Source: Carposina sasakii (Eukaryota; Arthropoda; Insecta; Lepidoptera; Carposinidae). Taken from it: DNA of 64,000 nucleotides. The stretch lies in assembly GCA_014607495.2 (NCBI GenBank), contig CP053157.1:7378001-7442000 (forward strand), written 5' to 3'. The position numbers and the translations under genes are program-made. Positions within the stretch are counted from its first letter, which is position 1. Each line of letters begins with the position of its first letter. Shown piece by piece: positions 1-12,083 of the stretch. Under the pieces are notes generated by a model that saw only the letters and a list, made by a program, of their open reading frames with translations, was not told the DNA's origin and ran no database searches.

Positions 1-430
1 CAAACGCAGCGAAGTAGTCCCGCAGACTATTCTGATTGCGTTATAAACTTAGTGTTGCATTTCAAAAAACCTTAAAATGCAGCGAAGTAGTCCCACAGAC
101 TATTCTGGTTGTACGGTGAACTTTATTCCATTACGAAAAAACAAACGTTCAAACGCAGCGAAGTAGTCCCGCAGACTATTCTGATTGCGTTATAAACTTA
201 GTGTTGAATTACAAAAAATCTTAAAACACAGCGAAGTAGTCCCACAGACTATTCTGGTTGTACAGTGAACTTTATTCCATTATGAAAAAACAAACCTTCA
301 AACGCAGCGAAGTAGTCCCGCAGACTATTCTGATTGCGTTATAAACTTAGTGTTGCATTACAAAAATCTTTAAAACGCAGCGAAGTAGTCCCGCAGACTA
401 TTCTGATTGCGTTATACACTAATAGTTGAA
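1..430. repeat. Dimeric tandem repeat (alternating ~73- and ~76-bp units)
   Basis: The core GCAGCGAAGTAGTCC starts near 6, 79, 155, 228, 304 and 377, so spacings alternate 73 and 76 bp. Two diverged unit types alternate: one continues ATTCTGATTGCGTTATAA, the other ATTCTGGTTGTACxGTGAAC. The dimer of about 149 bp is therefore the higher-order unit. The array runs off the left edge, so its full length is unknown. It lies just downstream of the minus-strand exon at 461-617, probably in its intron. Confidence 0.9.
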
Positions 431-460
431 TTTCAAAAAATTATCAGTCACTTAACTAAC

Positions 461-617
461 CTTTATGTTTATCCAAAAATGGCGATGATTCCCTCGATGC
501 CGAACGCGATGATGAACTTTCACTTAATATTAGGCGACGGCGTCGCGGCGGATCCTTGATAGAATAAATTTTCTTTCCCGACAAAATATCCACCGTTTCA
601 CTGCGCCTATTTGACAT
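461..617 (-). CDS. Probable first coding exon of an unidentified minus-strand gene
   Basis: Reading the minus strand from 617, an ATG opens a frame of 52 codons plus one base. The product begins MSNRRSETVD, then has GKKIYSIKDPP, a run of four arginines (RRRRLILSES), a serine-rich stretch (SSSRSASRESSPF) and ends DKHK. The frame reaches a splice donor AAAG|GTTAGT at 461/460, which would leave a phase-1 codon. The gene would continue leftwards through the tandem repeat and out of the window. Basic plus serine-rich composition suggests a nuclear or phosphorylated protein, but I do not recognise the family. The frame is short, so it could be chance; composition, ATG and donor together make coding likely. 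Confidence 0.5.
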
Positions 618-1620
618 TTTTAATGCGTGCGAAGTGGAAGAGCACTAGAATGCGAATGAGGCTAACAGGCGGTGCTTGGCACAAGGTTGAAATTACGGAC
701 TACCCACATTTTTTTTTTTCTTTCAACCATAGTGCAGAGGTGGTATCACTAGGCGTTACTACATTGTGTTATGAATATAATAAAAGGTAAACTAATCTCG
801 AGGACGAGGCACGAGTATAATTACTTATTGCTGTTGGAATGTGTCTGGCAGAATAAAAAATTATATTTTTTGTTGTTTCTGCCACTATAATCGACTAACA
901 TAAGTAAATTCTTTGTTAAATAAATATTATTTTAAATATGCAATAATATGGACGTCAATGTCAATAGCGATGACACCTGTGTAACTATATCAGTTGCCGA
1001 ATCATAGGCTAACGAACAAAAGTACTAAACCAGTCACCACAGCATGGTACAGTATTACTACTACAACCAGCTTGCTTTGCACTCTTGCTAGTAGCCTTCC
1101 AATCGCCAGTCTCTGCTGAACCGTTCACGCGCACAACCGCTATCGGTGCGCACGCGCATACGTATAATTGACGTATTTACGAGCATATTTTTTCACCAGG
1201 ATCTTTTATGCCAATATCCTTTTGTGATTTGTGACGAAGTTTCGTGAACAGTGCGTGTTGTGCTGTAAAGTGCTGTGTATTGTTCGGAGCATGTGAATAC
1301 CGTGCCTTACTGGTTATTGCGCCAAAGGAGTTTACCTTTTTATGGTAAGGAAGTATTTTCTTTAGTTTATGGGTTCATCGCCTTGCAATGGTAAACAATG
1401 TAGTTTATTTCTTGAAACAGCTTTGTCTATTTGCTATATTGGACTACACGTGACAGTAATCGCTCAAATATACGTTCAATATTTATTTGCAGGTAGCCAG
1501 GGGACGGATTATTTTTCTTAACACTGACTTGTAGATTAATGAAAAATTAATTATAATTAACTGAGAAAACCTTGTTTACAACCCCTTACAAAACCGCGTA
1601 TAAAGTTAAACATGCTGCTA
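618..1620. other. Intergenic, no further gene seen
   Basis: Apart from the GC-richer pocket at 1080-1335 this stretch is AT-rich. I see no coding exon, RNA gene or recognisable transposon protein in it. Confidence 0.5.
1080..1335 (+). promoter_or_regulatory. Candidate promoter and non-coding first exon
   Basis: This pocket is GC-richer than its surroundings and contains a CRE-like TGACGTA near 1172. It is followed by a G/T-rich leader-like stretch (AGTGCGTGTTGTGCTG near 1250) resembling lepidopteran 5' UTRs. A good splice donor, ATG|GTAAGGAAG, follows near 1343. It would serve a plus-strand gene whose next exon I cannot identify. It also lies upstream of the minus-strand exon at 461-617, so a divergent promoter is possible. 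Inference from composition only. Confidence 0.25.
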
Positions 1621-2688
1621 AGAGTCTTCCGGCGACTCGGACCACTCGAAACTCGGACCACGGTCCCAATCGCCGGATCTATTAAATTTAATATTTTTCT
1701 TCCGGCGACTGGGACCACGCTCAATATGGATAAAAAAATCTATTGTTGTGATCAATTTGTAGAACAGTCAGAAGAAAAAGAATTCAAATATATTTTTTAT
1801 GAAAATAGTTTTTCACAATCTGTTTATCACACCAGTTCCTTACAAAAAGTTTAATAACAAATTTCAATTTTAAAAATTTGCCTTTTTTTAACTTAATTAA
1901 CTATTAATTATCTTATACTTAAATTGTATAACAATGAATATGCTACGGGAACAATATTCAAGTAGGTTTCAGTACTTCCTACATCTGCATGTAGCGTATG
2001 AAGTTTATAGAAAGTATTAACACAGATTTTAAAGGTGCCATCAATAAAAAAACGCTTACAAGTCTTTATGTATTTCTTCATTTCTTCACCAGCGAACACT
2101 CAAAATTTGCTTTCTTCTTTCTCTGTAGTCAGCAAGCAACAAATGTTGGTGCTTTTTAGGCATTTCAACATCGGCTACTATACGGAAAGTCTACTTTTCT
2201 TGCTCCAACAGAATCATTCCGTTTCTTGTACGACCGCTTTTCCAATTTATAAAAACCGGAAATTTGGATACAACGTGTAGTTGTCTACTATATACTTTGA
2301 GGGATCGAGAGAGCTAAAATAAATACTACTGTAGTCATGCATTGTTATTATTGTACATAAATAATATTATCTTAGCTTTTTTAATAATTATTTTTTAAAT
2401 GAACTGTCACCGGAATCAGTTCGCGCCGATAGATGTGTTGATTTTTATTACTTTGATTTCTATTTAGATATGTATTTGTTTTAAGTAAATTTCACTTCAT
2501 TCATTTAATTATTTTTATTACATATTTATGCATTGCATTACCTACAATATTTTGGTATTAAAAATTTTCTGGTGACTGTACTATTTACGTCAGATATTTT
2601 GCGGTCCCATTCGACGGATTCAAAAACGGTATCCGGCGATTGGGGCCGCGTTCCGAGTTTCGAGCGGTCCGAGTCGCCGGAAGACTCC
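1621..2688 (-). mobile_element. Degenerate Mutator-like (MULE) DNA transposon with ~58-bp inverted ends
   Basis: Long terminal inverted repeats bound the element. The left arm at 1621-1678 starts AGAGTCTTCCGGCGACTCGG and the right arm is 2632-2688; they differ at only a few sites. On the minus strand at 2099-1908 a frame reads KRFFIDGTFKIC...FYKLHTLHADVGS, which matches the catalytic core of insect MULE transposases, with the first catalytic Asp in DGTF. Upstream minus-strand sequence (2280-2100) continues the homology with in-frame stops (FPVFINWKSGRTRNG, then stop). Long inverted ends are typical of Mutator-type elements. I did not find a clean 8-11 bp target duplication. The coding region is dead. 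Confidence 0.75.
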
Positions 2689-3379
2689 TCATTTTGACTC
2701 GTTTAGCATGGTTTTGATTAACTTGAGATACTCGTACCTATGTTTTTACAATTTAACAAACAACTTTCTCCTCATACCTTAATTAATTTTTAGATATAAT
2801 CGATAGAAATTGCGAAAATTCTTTCTCTTCTTAATTAGTACCTTCTTACTAATAATTTTGGGATGATGATTTAGGCAACAGTTTCGGTTTCAAATTAAAA
2901 ACACATCATGCTGTAGAAATAACTTCTTAAATAAGATTAAAAACTGATTATTTATAGTTACCATCTATCTACTAGTCCTAGGTACATAATCTAGTGAATA
3001 TGTAGAAATAGCGATATAATTATTCGTTTTTTAAATTTTTTAATGAACTGTAATGTGTAAACATAGAATAAATATATTCTGAGTATGTAAACTTTTTAAT
3101 TCTACCTGCCTACCTACCTAAATTCAATAAATAATAATAAACTGTAAGTAGGTCCATTTAGAATAACAAACCTACATTATGATGCAGGAATAGTGGTATA
3201 GTGCGTAAGTATCTATCGCATTAATACCTACTGACAGGTAGCTAAATACATAATCTAGAATTATTATAGGTAGCTAAACTAGTTCTGAAGTAAGTCCAAA
3301 TAAGGATAAAAATATATAGTTAATCCACAGTAAGTAGGTAGGTATATACATTCCTAATACCATGGTCTTGTGCTACATG
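2689..3379. other. AT-rich intergenic, nothing recognised
   Basis: No open frame with coding character, no RNA gene and no recognisable repeat boundary. Short TAGGTA-rich microsatellite-like runs occur near 3105-3360. Confidence 0.5.
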
Positions 3380-5470
3380 CAAGGGCGGATCCAGCTTTGG
3401 CGCCAGGAGGGGGTCACATAGTCGTGGTCAAGTCAAGAACTTATAATTTAATTTTGATAACAATAGATACAAGTAAAAAGTAGGTATTTTATTAATGTAC
3501 GTAAGTACTGTACTAAAAAATATTTATTCTATAGGTATATTGTACACTTGAAAAATAACTGCAGAAAAAACAGCCTATGTGTTAATCCAGGGTGTCAGCT
3601 AACTCCATACGAAATTGTATTAAAGTCGCTCCATCCGTTTGTAGACGTGAAGAAGTAAGAAACATACACACTCAAAAATTTTCGCCTTTAAAATAGTGTA
3701 ATAAGTAGTCGCCGGCACTGAATGTGTAAAAAATGTACAAAGAAAATATTATAGCGCGAGCGCAGCGAGCGCGATATTTTTAGGTTTTTTTTTGCACACT
3801 GTTGCCATTTATTTCTCGAAAATGCAGGCTCTATCGAGAATTTGTGACGATCGCTAATGCATCATGGTAATGCTGATGCAGGTGAAGCGAACGATAATTA
3901 TTAGCCATTTTCTACTATTAAAGCTTCGATTATTTCTTTGTAAAAAATAGCATTTTTACTATTATATTTTATTATTCTCACACAAGAATTTTGTGTTAGG
4001 CCAGAGGCCCCGTATCATTGTGAGGTAGGTACGGCTGATGCGGCGCAGCCACGTCCCTTATACATAGAGCAGGATGCGCGGAGTGTGGGGGTGGCGAAAA
4101 GGGCAGCGCTTCCGGCCCCACCGGGCCACTAGTCGTTGTTTGGCCCATGTATATATTCCAAACATTGTAAGAAACTTCGATATCGCGTTCTAGGATTTTG
4201 CATTCGATTGTGGTTCTCTCCTGCATCCGATAGATGGCTCCGCTACATTACTTCCCTTCCAGACCGGAGGTCGATATGTCTTCGGCAGCACCCAGCGTGT
4301 ATTCTCACAAGTATGCATTCGGGTCAGTAAGTCGACCGGAAAGTGTTGCGACGAGCGTGCAGGCGAGATGCGTTCTGGTCGGTGAGTCGACTGGGGACGT
4401 GTTGCGGCGATGCGTTCTGGTCTTTGAGGCGACTGGGAACGTGATGCGGCTGATGTGTTTATGTGTTTTGGTCTGCGCGTGGAATGGGAACATGTTGTTC
4501 CGTGATGCCGATGCGTGCGTGCGTTTCTAACAGGTCCAGGAAGCTGTCATGGCGGCTTTTTATGAATCTGCTGGCTACTGGCGTGCTACTGCTGTCGTGG
4601 AAGAAGAGGAGAGGTGATGGTGTTGTGTGATCACCGCTGCTGCGGAGTGCTGCGATGATGGTGAAGTTCCTGAAGATTGAAGGTTGCGTATGTCCAGTTC
4701 ACGGGGGTTACCAATGTGGGGTTGGTGAAAAGGGAAGCGCTTCCGGCCCCACCGGGCCACTAGTCGTTGTTTGGCCCATGTATATATTCCAAACATTGTA
4801 AGAATTCGATATCGCGTTCTAGGATTTTGCATTCGATTGTGGTTCTCTCCTGCATCCGCTACACGGAGCAGGGCGGCTACATTTGGTCCACCAAATTTTT
4901 TTACTATAAAATGGCGTAATTGCAAAACATATCCTTCTACAAGTTAATCAGATTTCCCCTGACATAAAAAGTGTCCGGGTTTTATGGATGGCAGCCTTCT
5001 GCGGGCGTCACATCTAAGTCTATCCCACTAGAGTGAGCGAACAACTCCGAGAAAAGCAAGAGACGAACTCACGTTCTATTTCATGGCGTATGCGTTTGTA
5101 TCGTATTATACGAAATGATCAAGGATACAATACACTGTCTGATTGATTATACATATTTTGTATTCAATTATACGATCTGGCAGCCCTGAGCTAGACGTTA
5201 CGTAGTCGACAAGCGCGCGCTAGTGTGGAGCGGTAAAATTCAAATTTTCGATGTGCTCGTTCCCAAACGTTTGCCATCATTCAAAGTTATTATACTACAT
5301 ATATTAAATTAATTAAATATTAAAGGTATATATTATAATTACATAAAATCTGTATGGTGACAAAATATATAAATAAAATCATTATATTCAATTAGTCGTC
5401 CACCTAAGTCCTGGAACCAGCTCAGGGGGGGGTCATGACCCCCATGACCCCCCCCCTGGATCCGCCGTTG
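3380..5470. mobile_element. Non-autonomous hAT-type element, 2.1 kb, with perfect 8-bp target duplication
   Basis: The left end reads CAAGGGCGGATCCAG (from 3380). The right end, read on the other strand, is CAACGGCGGATCCAG (to 5470), giving 14 of 15 matches. The flanks are GCTACATG at 3372-3379 and again at 5471-5478, a perfect 8-bp duplication as expected for the hAT superfamily. No hAT transposase frame is visible. The inside is a mosaic: a Lep1/Helitron-like fragment near 3580-3720, and a ~143-bp direct repeat at 4084-4229 and 4716-4858. Open frames inside (for example 4234-4530) have no recognisable homology. Confidence 0.85.
4084..4858. repeat. Direct repeat pair (~143 bp) inside the hAT element
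   Basis: Copy 1 is 4084-4229 and copy 2 is 4716-4858. They share GCGCTTCCGGCCCCACCGGG, CGTTGTTTGGCCCATGTATA and the end TTCTCTCCTGCATCCG, with a 5-bp indel near AAGAAACTTCGATATC. The ~490-bp spacer has no coding signal. The arrangement resembles two LTRs around a short internal part, but I see no primer-binding site or clear TG...CA ends, so LTR status is unproven. Confidence 0.7.
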
Positions 5471-6037
5471 GCTACATGCATGTTAATGAAAACCGCGTAA
5501 CTGCTTGCATACTGTAGCGTTGCGACATTTCCGCATACAGTCACACTTTTGCATAAGTACACCTTCTCAAGACTACTTGAGATGTTAATATATGGAATAG
5601 AAGGGGCGGTATACCTACTTACTTCTACTGCAACACTAATGCGAATACTGAATATTTTGGGTTAATAATGTAACGTAAAGTTTTTTTTCATATTATTTTT
5701 TGAAGGGGCCTCTTACCCAAAGGTATGTAAGTATGTCAGTAATATAAAGGTGTATCAGAAAATATTGAATCTGTAAATGTATAGCACTTTATGAGAAGTA
5801 TAATAGAGTCATGCAAAACGTTTATAATAGAACTTAGAATAATAATTCAATCATTAATCTAAGTAATAGAGTTACCGCCCATCACGACTTGATATTAAAT
5901 ATACCTATAATGTCATTGTCAATATTTTGTCCAATCTACCGTAGCCTTCGAGTTTGAGAGAACAAGAGCCTTTTAATTTGACATCATAATATTAATTTAC
6001 AATTATTGTTATAAATCTTTTCATTTACTTACCCATA
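5471..6037. other. Upstream region of the dynein intermediate chain gene
   Basis: AT-rich, no other gene seen. The last 150 bases before the ATG hold the presumptive promoter and 5' UTR; no convincing TATA box stands out. Confidence 0.45.
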
Positions 6038-7774
6038 ATGAGTAAATACGAAAAGTCTAAATATGAATACACGAAGCAACGAAGGGATTTTGGAAGACAA
6101 ACATTATTTCAGTCGGTCCCAGCTAAAATAATTGATTCTATTTATCCTGTCAGATCCGAACAAAAGATGTATATTCTACGGAATCCTGTCCATCGGCAGG
6201 TTCAAGCGACTTTACCACAATCGACTCATGTTGCAAACACACAGGCAGTAGTGCTACACGAAACAGGCATAAATCATGAAGAAGGAGGTTGGCCAAAAGA
6301 CGTACATTTATTAAACGAGGACCACGTCACCCGACACCGACGTCGCGTTATGCACGAAGACAGTTACGTCCACACCATCCTCAACGTTTCCTCACAAATG
6401 AAGCATTACATAAAACAAAACAACGCAATCGATATGTATCAAACATATTTCGATAAAATGACACCTCAAGCTCCTGTTGAAAAGTATGTACCTCGAATAG
6501 GCAATGAGTTCAGAGATCCCCTTAAAAGACCAATATCATGCATTGTTTGGACAAATGAAAAGAAAACCAAAATAGCCGCTTCGTATTGTGATAGAAATTA
6601 CTTATCTAACGATCCAATTCCTGAAAACAATGACTGTTATTTATGGAATATACATAATCAATCTGCACCGGAACAAACACTAGAGCCTGACCAGCCGTGC
6701 TGGCAGTTGGCTTGCTCTCCCATTGAACCAGATATATTGGTAGGTGGCCTTCAGAATGGCACAGTGTGCGTATTTGACATACGTGATAATCCCAAGCCTG
6801 TGGCAACAAGCTCTGTGTACAACTCACACTTCGGCCCTATAACCTCATTGCTTTATATTCATACTCGTACAAACACTGAATTCTTTACTGGTTCTCCAGA
6901 TGGCCAGTGTCTTTGGTGGGATTCCAGAAACCTCTCGGCTCCAACTAACCAAATTCCAATGTCTATAGATTTAAAGCCAAATGAGGAACCTAATTTAAGC
7001 AATGCGGAAAGTGTTAGTTCATTAGAATATGACACTGCCTTACCGACCAAGTTTCTGTGTGGTACGGATTCTGGGTTAGTGCTTAATGTTAACCGGATGG
7101 GCAGATCACATGCAGAAACAGTTTATATGTACTGGTCAGCACATTCAGGGCCAGTACGTCAAGTACAACGTAGTCCATGTACATCAAGAATGTTCCTTAC
7201 CTGCGGAGATTTTACCGTTCGCATATGGAGCGAGGAAGTTCGTACAGCTCCTATTATTGTAACCAAGCCTTACAAATGCGAGGTAGCTGACGTAGTTTGG
7301 GCACCTCTTCGCTACTCTAGCTACATGGTTGCTGGCACAGATGGTTTCTTCTACCACTGGGACTTTTTACGCAAATATAAAGAACCAGTTGCAACACTTC
7401 ATGTATCAAAGCATGCCCTCACCAAGATATCACCACATGTTAAGGGACATCTAGTTGCTATTGGAGATGTTAATGGTTCGATTTATCTCTTAGAACTGTC
7501 TGAAAACATGTGGCTTCCTGGTAACTATGATAAGCAACTTTTCTTTCAAACATATACTCGAGAAACCAACCGTGAACATATTTTGGATAATCGTATCAAA
7601 GAACTGCGATTAAAAGCAAAAGCCGAAGAAGCAGCAGCAGATGCATCAATAGAACCTGAAGTTGTGGATGAAGAGGATTCGGTAGAAGTGGCTGAAATGG
7701 AATATTTAAAAATTGTAAAAGAGGAACTTAGTCAAATGGATGGCGTTAGTGCCGGAAATCTTTCTATTTCTTAA
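6038..7774 (+). CDS. DNAI2: Axonemal dynein intermediate chain 2 (DNAI2/IC69-type WD-repeat protein), intronless
   Basis: A single open frame of 578 residues is close to the usual DNAI2 length of about 600. DNAI2 is a WD-repeat intermediate chain at the base of the outer dynein arm in motile cilia and sperm flagella. Family signatures include GGWPKDV (near residue 83), SQMKHYIKQNNAIDMY (near 125) and, after the propeller, ETNREHILDNRIKELRLKAK (near 508). WD-like blades lie roughly at 165-500, with WDIRD-type ends visible as VFDIRDN, WWDSRN, VRIWSEE and HWDF; LPTKFLCGTDSG and LTCGDFTVRIW are strongly conserved. The C-terminus is acidic (EPEVVDEEDSVEVAEMEY). The start ATG follows ACCCATA and fits the family N-terminus (YTKQRRDFGRQ). 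A polyadenylation signal AATAAA lies near 7830. In insects expression is expected mainly in testis and ciliated neurons. The lack of introns is notable; see findings. Confidence 0.96.
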   Translation: MSKYEKSKYEYTKQRRDFGRQTLFQSVPAKIIDSIYPVRSEQKMYILRNPVHRQVQATLPQSTHVANTQAVVLHETGINHEEGGWPKDVHLLNEDHVTRHRRRVMHEDSYVHTILNVSSQMKHYIKQNNAIDMYQTYFDKMTPQAPVEKYVPRIGNEFRDPLKRPISCIVWTNEKKTKIAASYCDRNYLSNDPIPENNDCYLWNIHNQSAPEQTLEPDQPCWQLACSPIEPDILVGGLQNGTVCVFDIRDNPKPVATSSVYNSHFGPITSLLYIHTRTNTEFFTGSPDGQCLWWDSRNLSAPTNQIPMSIDLKPNEEPNLSNAESVSSLEYDTALPTKFLCGTDSGLVLNVNRMGRSHAETVYMYWSAHSGPVRQVQRSPCTSRMFLTCGDFTVRIWSEEVRTAPIIVTKPYKCEVADVVWAPLRYSSYMVAGTDGFFYHWDFLRKYKEPVATLHVSKHALTKISPHVKGHLVAIGDVNGSIYLLELSENMWLPGNYDKQLFFQTYTRETNREHILDNRIKELRLKAKAEEAAADASIEPEVVDEEDSVEVAEMEYLKIVKEELSQMDGVSAGNLSIS

Positions 7775-10700
7775 GTTTTTCAAGAATTTAACGTCGTTAT
7801 ATATTTTAATTAACCTAATTTATTAGCAATAAAATTATTTAAACTAGTAACATACGTATTTAAATTAATTTCCAATGTCGTCGCTAACATTTTAAAATGG
7901 TCATAACCTTGTCAACATAAGATCACTGAAGATATACATATTTTAATCTCCAACAATCTCGTAAACCCGCATGTTTTATCAACACATCCGGCGAATGCTC
8001 CCAGCCGATTTACTAATGACAAATCAAAGTTGAGCTGTCTAGTTCAATTAGATGTTCCAGCTTGTATAAGTTTGCTGATGAATAAGAAGGGCGAAGGGGG
8101 CCTCGTGTTAATGGCTGCGTAATTTACTAGAGCCCGTGAGTTGCGTGAATACGAAGTGCGTCATCGGCAACTTTCACCGGGCCTTGTGTTTGCTCCAGCC
8201 AGTGACTCGCGAGCGCAAAGACCCGCCAGTGTAGCCCCGTTTCTATTCTTTACATTAGAGAGTACTCCTGCTTACCTGACATGCTTTATCCTATCTACAA
8301 CTACCTACAACTAACATAATACGATATATTCGCCGAACATACTCCAAGCATTTTTACTGGTACGTGAACTCTATCACGTACTTTTGTTTATGGATTTCTA
8401 AAAATTTCAATGTTTGCAATTATTAAACCAGTAAGTAATTGTATAAATTCAATGGTATCAGACAGTGCATACTAATCATTTATGTAACCGTGTGCAATTC
8501 AATTAATTCAGATTTTCTTATGATTAAATACAGCGTCCCACAAAAGTGGTTGACTGACTGACTTTTCCTGTCCTAATTTACATAAATAAATTCGACTTAA
8601 AAATCAAGTAGGTACATACCTACAATAAAACGATTTACAATATTTCTCGGACATTACGTGTAAATTATTTCGTTGGCATCTAGGTTAATAATGTGTTTTA
8701 TTTCTTTATCGTTTTAATTTATTACAAAATGTAATTAGGTATGTTGTGTAGATAACCTGCAATGTTATACACACCAACTGCATATCTAATTACTTACATC
8801 ATTGTTGTTAAATTAAAGAATTTTATTGTAGAGCTCGAATTTTATCTCCTATTTCATAATATCAGTTTCATTTATTTATTACTTAGTCTTGATTAACCTA
8901 TTACAGAAATATTTCTAGGTTATCGTTTCTAGTATAATTTTATAAGAAGAGGGAATGTTTCTAGGAATAGTTTAAAACTAAAAGATTTTGTTCTTACCAC
9001 AAACCGAGAAATTGTGATGTTTTGCTCGGACCACCTTGAAATAAATAAATGATATTTTTGCGCTGGAAACTGTGTCGATTCATTTTAAGTCACGCTCTTT
9101 CATAGATCTTACAAGGTTGAATAACCATCTAATAAAAAATGCTATAATACCATATAACCGTAGAACATTTTCGTAAAGACAGTTATTTTAAAACAAAACT
9201 GGCGCAAAACTTTTCCAAAATTACCCATTATACCCTACTTGTAGGTACTAAGATACATGATTCTTTCATCTATTCAGTTAATCTCTAGCAGTAAGATAAA
9301 TTAATCAGCTAGATATATATTCATGTCTCTATTCAAGTAGAACTTACTAATGAACTCATTCTATTGAAAAGCTCCATTGTCAATTTGGATTTCATAACAA
9401 CCAAAAGGTATATAAATTTACTCAACATTATTTTAGTTATCTACGAAAGTTTATTGAATTTACCTACTTATTGTGGTTTGTAAACAAGTCTGTAGATAAC
9501 TCGCAATAACTAAATTAATTTGACAAAAGTTTAAGAATTATTTTTTAAATAATAGAATCCGAAACAGCTGAAGTATAGAGTTGATCCGTATATTTTATCA
9601 TCCTAGTTTAAAGTTATGTTCAAGCTTCTATTCTATTTTTTAGTTATTTTTCCTGTTGTTATTAAAATCCAACAGTTTGCAAGCAATTTACTAAGAAACT
9701 GGGTTAAGGCGCAATATAAAATACACTGTTACGTATTTATTAATTCTAATATTTTGCTCTCGTGATTATACAGAATGTTAGAAATAATTTTGTAACTTTA
9801 TGAATGACTAAAAACTCTTTAGAATTATATATTTTTTTCTGTACACGTGACAATCTAATGATATACTCACTTAAAGCCGCCATACACGGACTGCTTGAAG
9901 AAGTCAAAATAGACTGCTTGAATCTGCGACTGCCAGTCTTCTACTACATCAGTTACAACTGCTCTAGCGTTTCCGTATATGTGTAGTAGAAGACCGTAGT
10001 TCACTATGCACAACTTTCAGTCTATCCTGACAGCTTCAAGCAGTCCATGTACTTCGTCCCTTCCTCTATAATCCCAGTAGTTTCAGTTGTACGTTGTCAC
10101 CCATTACCGAAAGAGCTCAAATTTTTTGTAAACCATTTAAAAAAGCGAAGTGTGCCCATTATCAGAGCTCTCTTCCCAATTTTTGTTCCCACGACATAGT
10201 TTCGATTGTCATACATTAAAACTGCATTTGTATGTGAATTACCTAAGGTTATCGATGATTAGCATGAAGCGGTAACAAGCGGTAACTGTTGCATATAAAT
10301 AGTCCTAACACTACGATAGAGACCACGGTAGAGACAAACTACTTTCATCTGCATTGTTATGTACATAAAGCTTGATTTTGTAGTGTTCGACATAAAATGT
10401 CGTGACATAGTAAACTTAGGTGGGTCTAGAATAGGTACCTAGTTAAGGGGAGCAAGTATTTTTTTCATGTTAAACACGTAGCTTTACCTTTTAAATGTTA
10501 AACTGTTTAGTACCTATATTTGTATTTTAACCTCACTGGAGGTCGACTAGCTAGCATGTCAAGCAATTATATCTCATATCGGCTTTGGATATTGTTTTTA
10601 TTTATTGCATTCTTATTCTTAATAAATATTTTTATACTGTAGGTAATAAAAACGAGTTATGGACTAGTAACGGGTTTGAATATCCATAAGTCCTAATGGA

Positions 10701-12083
10701 AGCTTTATTTACTTCGATACCGTTATATGAAATGGCTTATTCGAAGTTATGTCATGTAGATATAATTCACAAAATTTGAGTTTCTTTTGAGATGCGAAGT
10801 TGTCAGTGCCACGTAATGGAAAAACTTTTTAAAAACAACGCGAATAAAATTTTTTGGAAATTAAATTACACCTTTCTTTATTATAGTAACTCATTCTGAA
10901 AACTCGTTCAATTTACGCTTTCGCAAAGTACCATGGCCAGAGGTCAGGTTAAACTGGTCATCAAGCAGTTCCCTACTGAATGCCAATGTCAGATGATTTG
11001 CAAACCAGTCGTACGGTTATCTGGGCTTCTGACGAGTCACGTTAACCCACTATCTATACTTCATTTCAGTTATAAAGTCTGGACAAAGACGCTAGTGTCC
11101 TTATAACTCTAATACTCTCTCATTTATATTATTTAGTTCCATTGAAATCCGCGGGACTTTGTAATTGAAACAGACATGACATGACACACTATATGCGGGT
11201 GATTATACGATTCTGATTCTTACAACCTTAGGATACAGGTCAAGTCTGGTGCCAACTTGGTATGTAACACGCGTAATCGCAGGTACGGTACAAAGTTGTT
11301 GTTATGGGACAGGATTTTATTCAACTTTCGCAGGAATTATTAAAGTTAAACGGTGTACTTGAACTGTTTTGACTTCTTCCTGACACATGCTGCAAGCGTC
11401 TTGATCAGATTCTGTAGAATTAATAAGTAATACCCATGATACTAAATTAGGGGCAAATTGATATAAGTACATTCTGCATGAACAACTTAATAAATCAATG
11501 AAGTAAAATAAGTATAACGGTATTTGGCCCCTAATTGAGGGTAAAAATAATCCGTTTATCCAAAATTTAGGCATTTTACAAGTCGTGTTGATCTGCATGG
11601 TCGTAAGTGGGACGCAAAAAAGACTTCAACGCGTTTTACAAAAGCAACACACCCGAGGGCTATACTATAGGTAATATTTTTTCAATAACAATTTTATAGG
11701 CCAAAATGTCACGTGTACTTTATATCTTATGCTTTTAAAATGACATGATTTTACCTAAGTCCGCACGTACCTAATCGAAAAGCTATCAAGAAATTAATAA
11801 CCACATTTATTAAAAAAAATACCCGGCTGCATCAAAATTTTGACCCAGTGTCCTCACAACGTAGACGAATCTAAACATACCAAACTCAAATGCGACAAAC
11901 CGCTTAGGCTCTAGCTATCGTGCCAAAGAAATATACATCTACATACTTACATACACTCGAAAAGCATAACCCTCCTTCTGCAATCGGATATGTACCACGC
12001 TATATTAAACTAACATCATAATATGGTTAACTACTGTGCAAATAATAATAATTTCATTTCAACTATGTAATGTTTTGTTGCAG
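7775..12083. other. Long intergenic stretch; only small features
   Basis: No coding exon is supported. Visible are a GC-richer pocket near 8080-8250 (CTCGCGAGCGCAAAGACCCG), which could be a distal promoter or 5' UTR exon of the next gene, and a small inverted repeat at 9890-10055. The minus-strand open frame at 11317-11598 has no recognisable homology. Confidence 0.45.
9890..10055. repeat. Small foldback repeat
   Basis: TACACGGACTGCTTGAAG near 9892 faces CTTCAAGCAGTCCATGTAC near 10035, and GTCTTCTACTACA faces TGTAGTAGAAGAC further in. This gives imperfect palindromic arms. Probably a short MITE remnant; no target duplication identified. Confidence 0.5.

Noticed and set aside
1..430. CRISPR-like array
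   Set aside because: Repeats are direct and evenly spaced, but the sequences between them are themselves repeated rather than unique, and the organism is an insect. It is a tandem satellite.
4136..4925. Several overlapping open frames on both strands
   Set aside because: They lie in a GC-richer part of a hAT element and in a direct repeat. No homology is recognisable, so openness probably reflects composition.
11317..11598. 93-codon minus-strand open frame
   Set aside because: No recognisable domain, no splice context and no match to a family I know.
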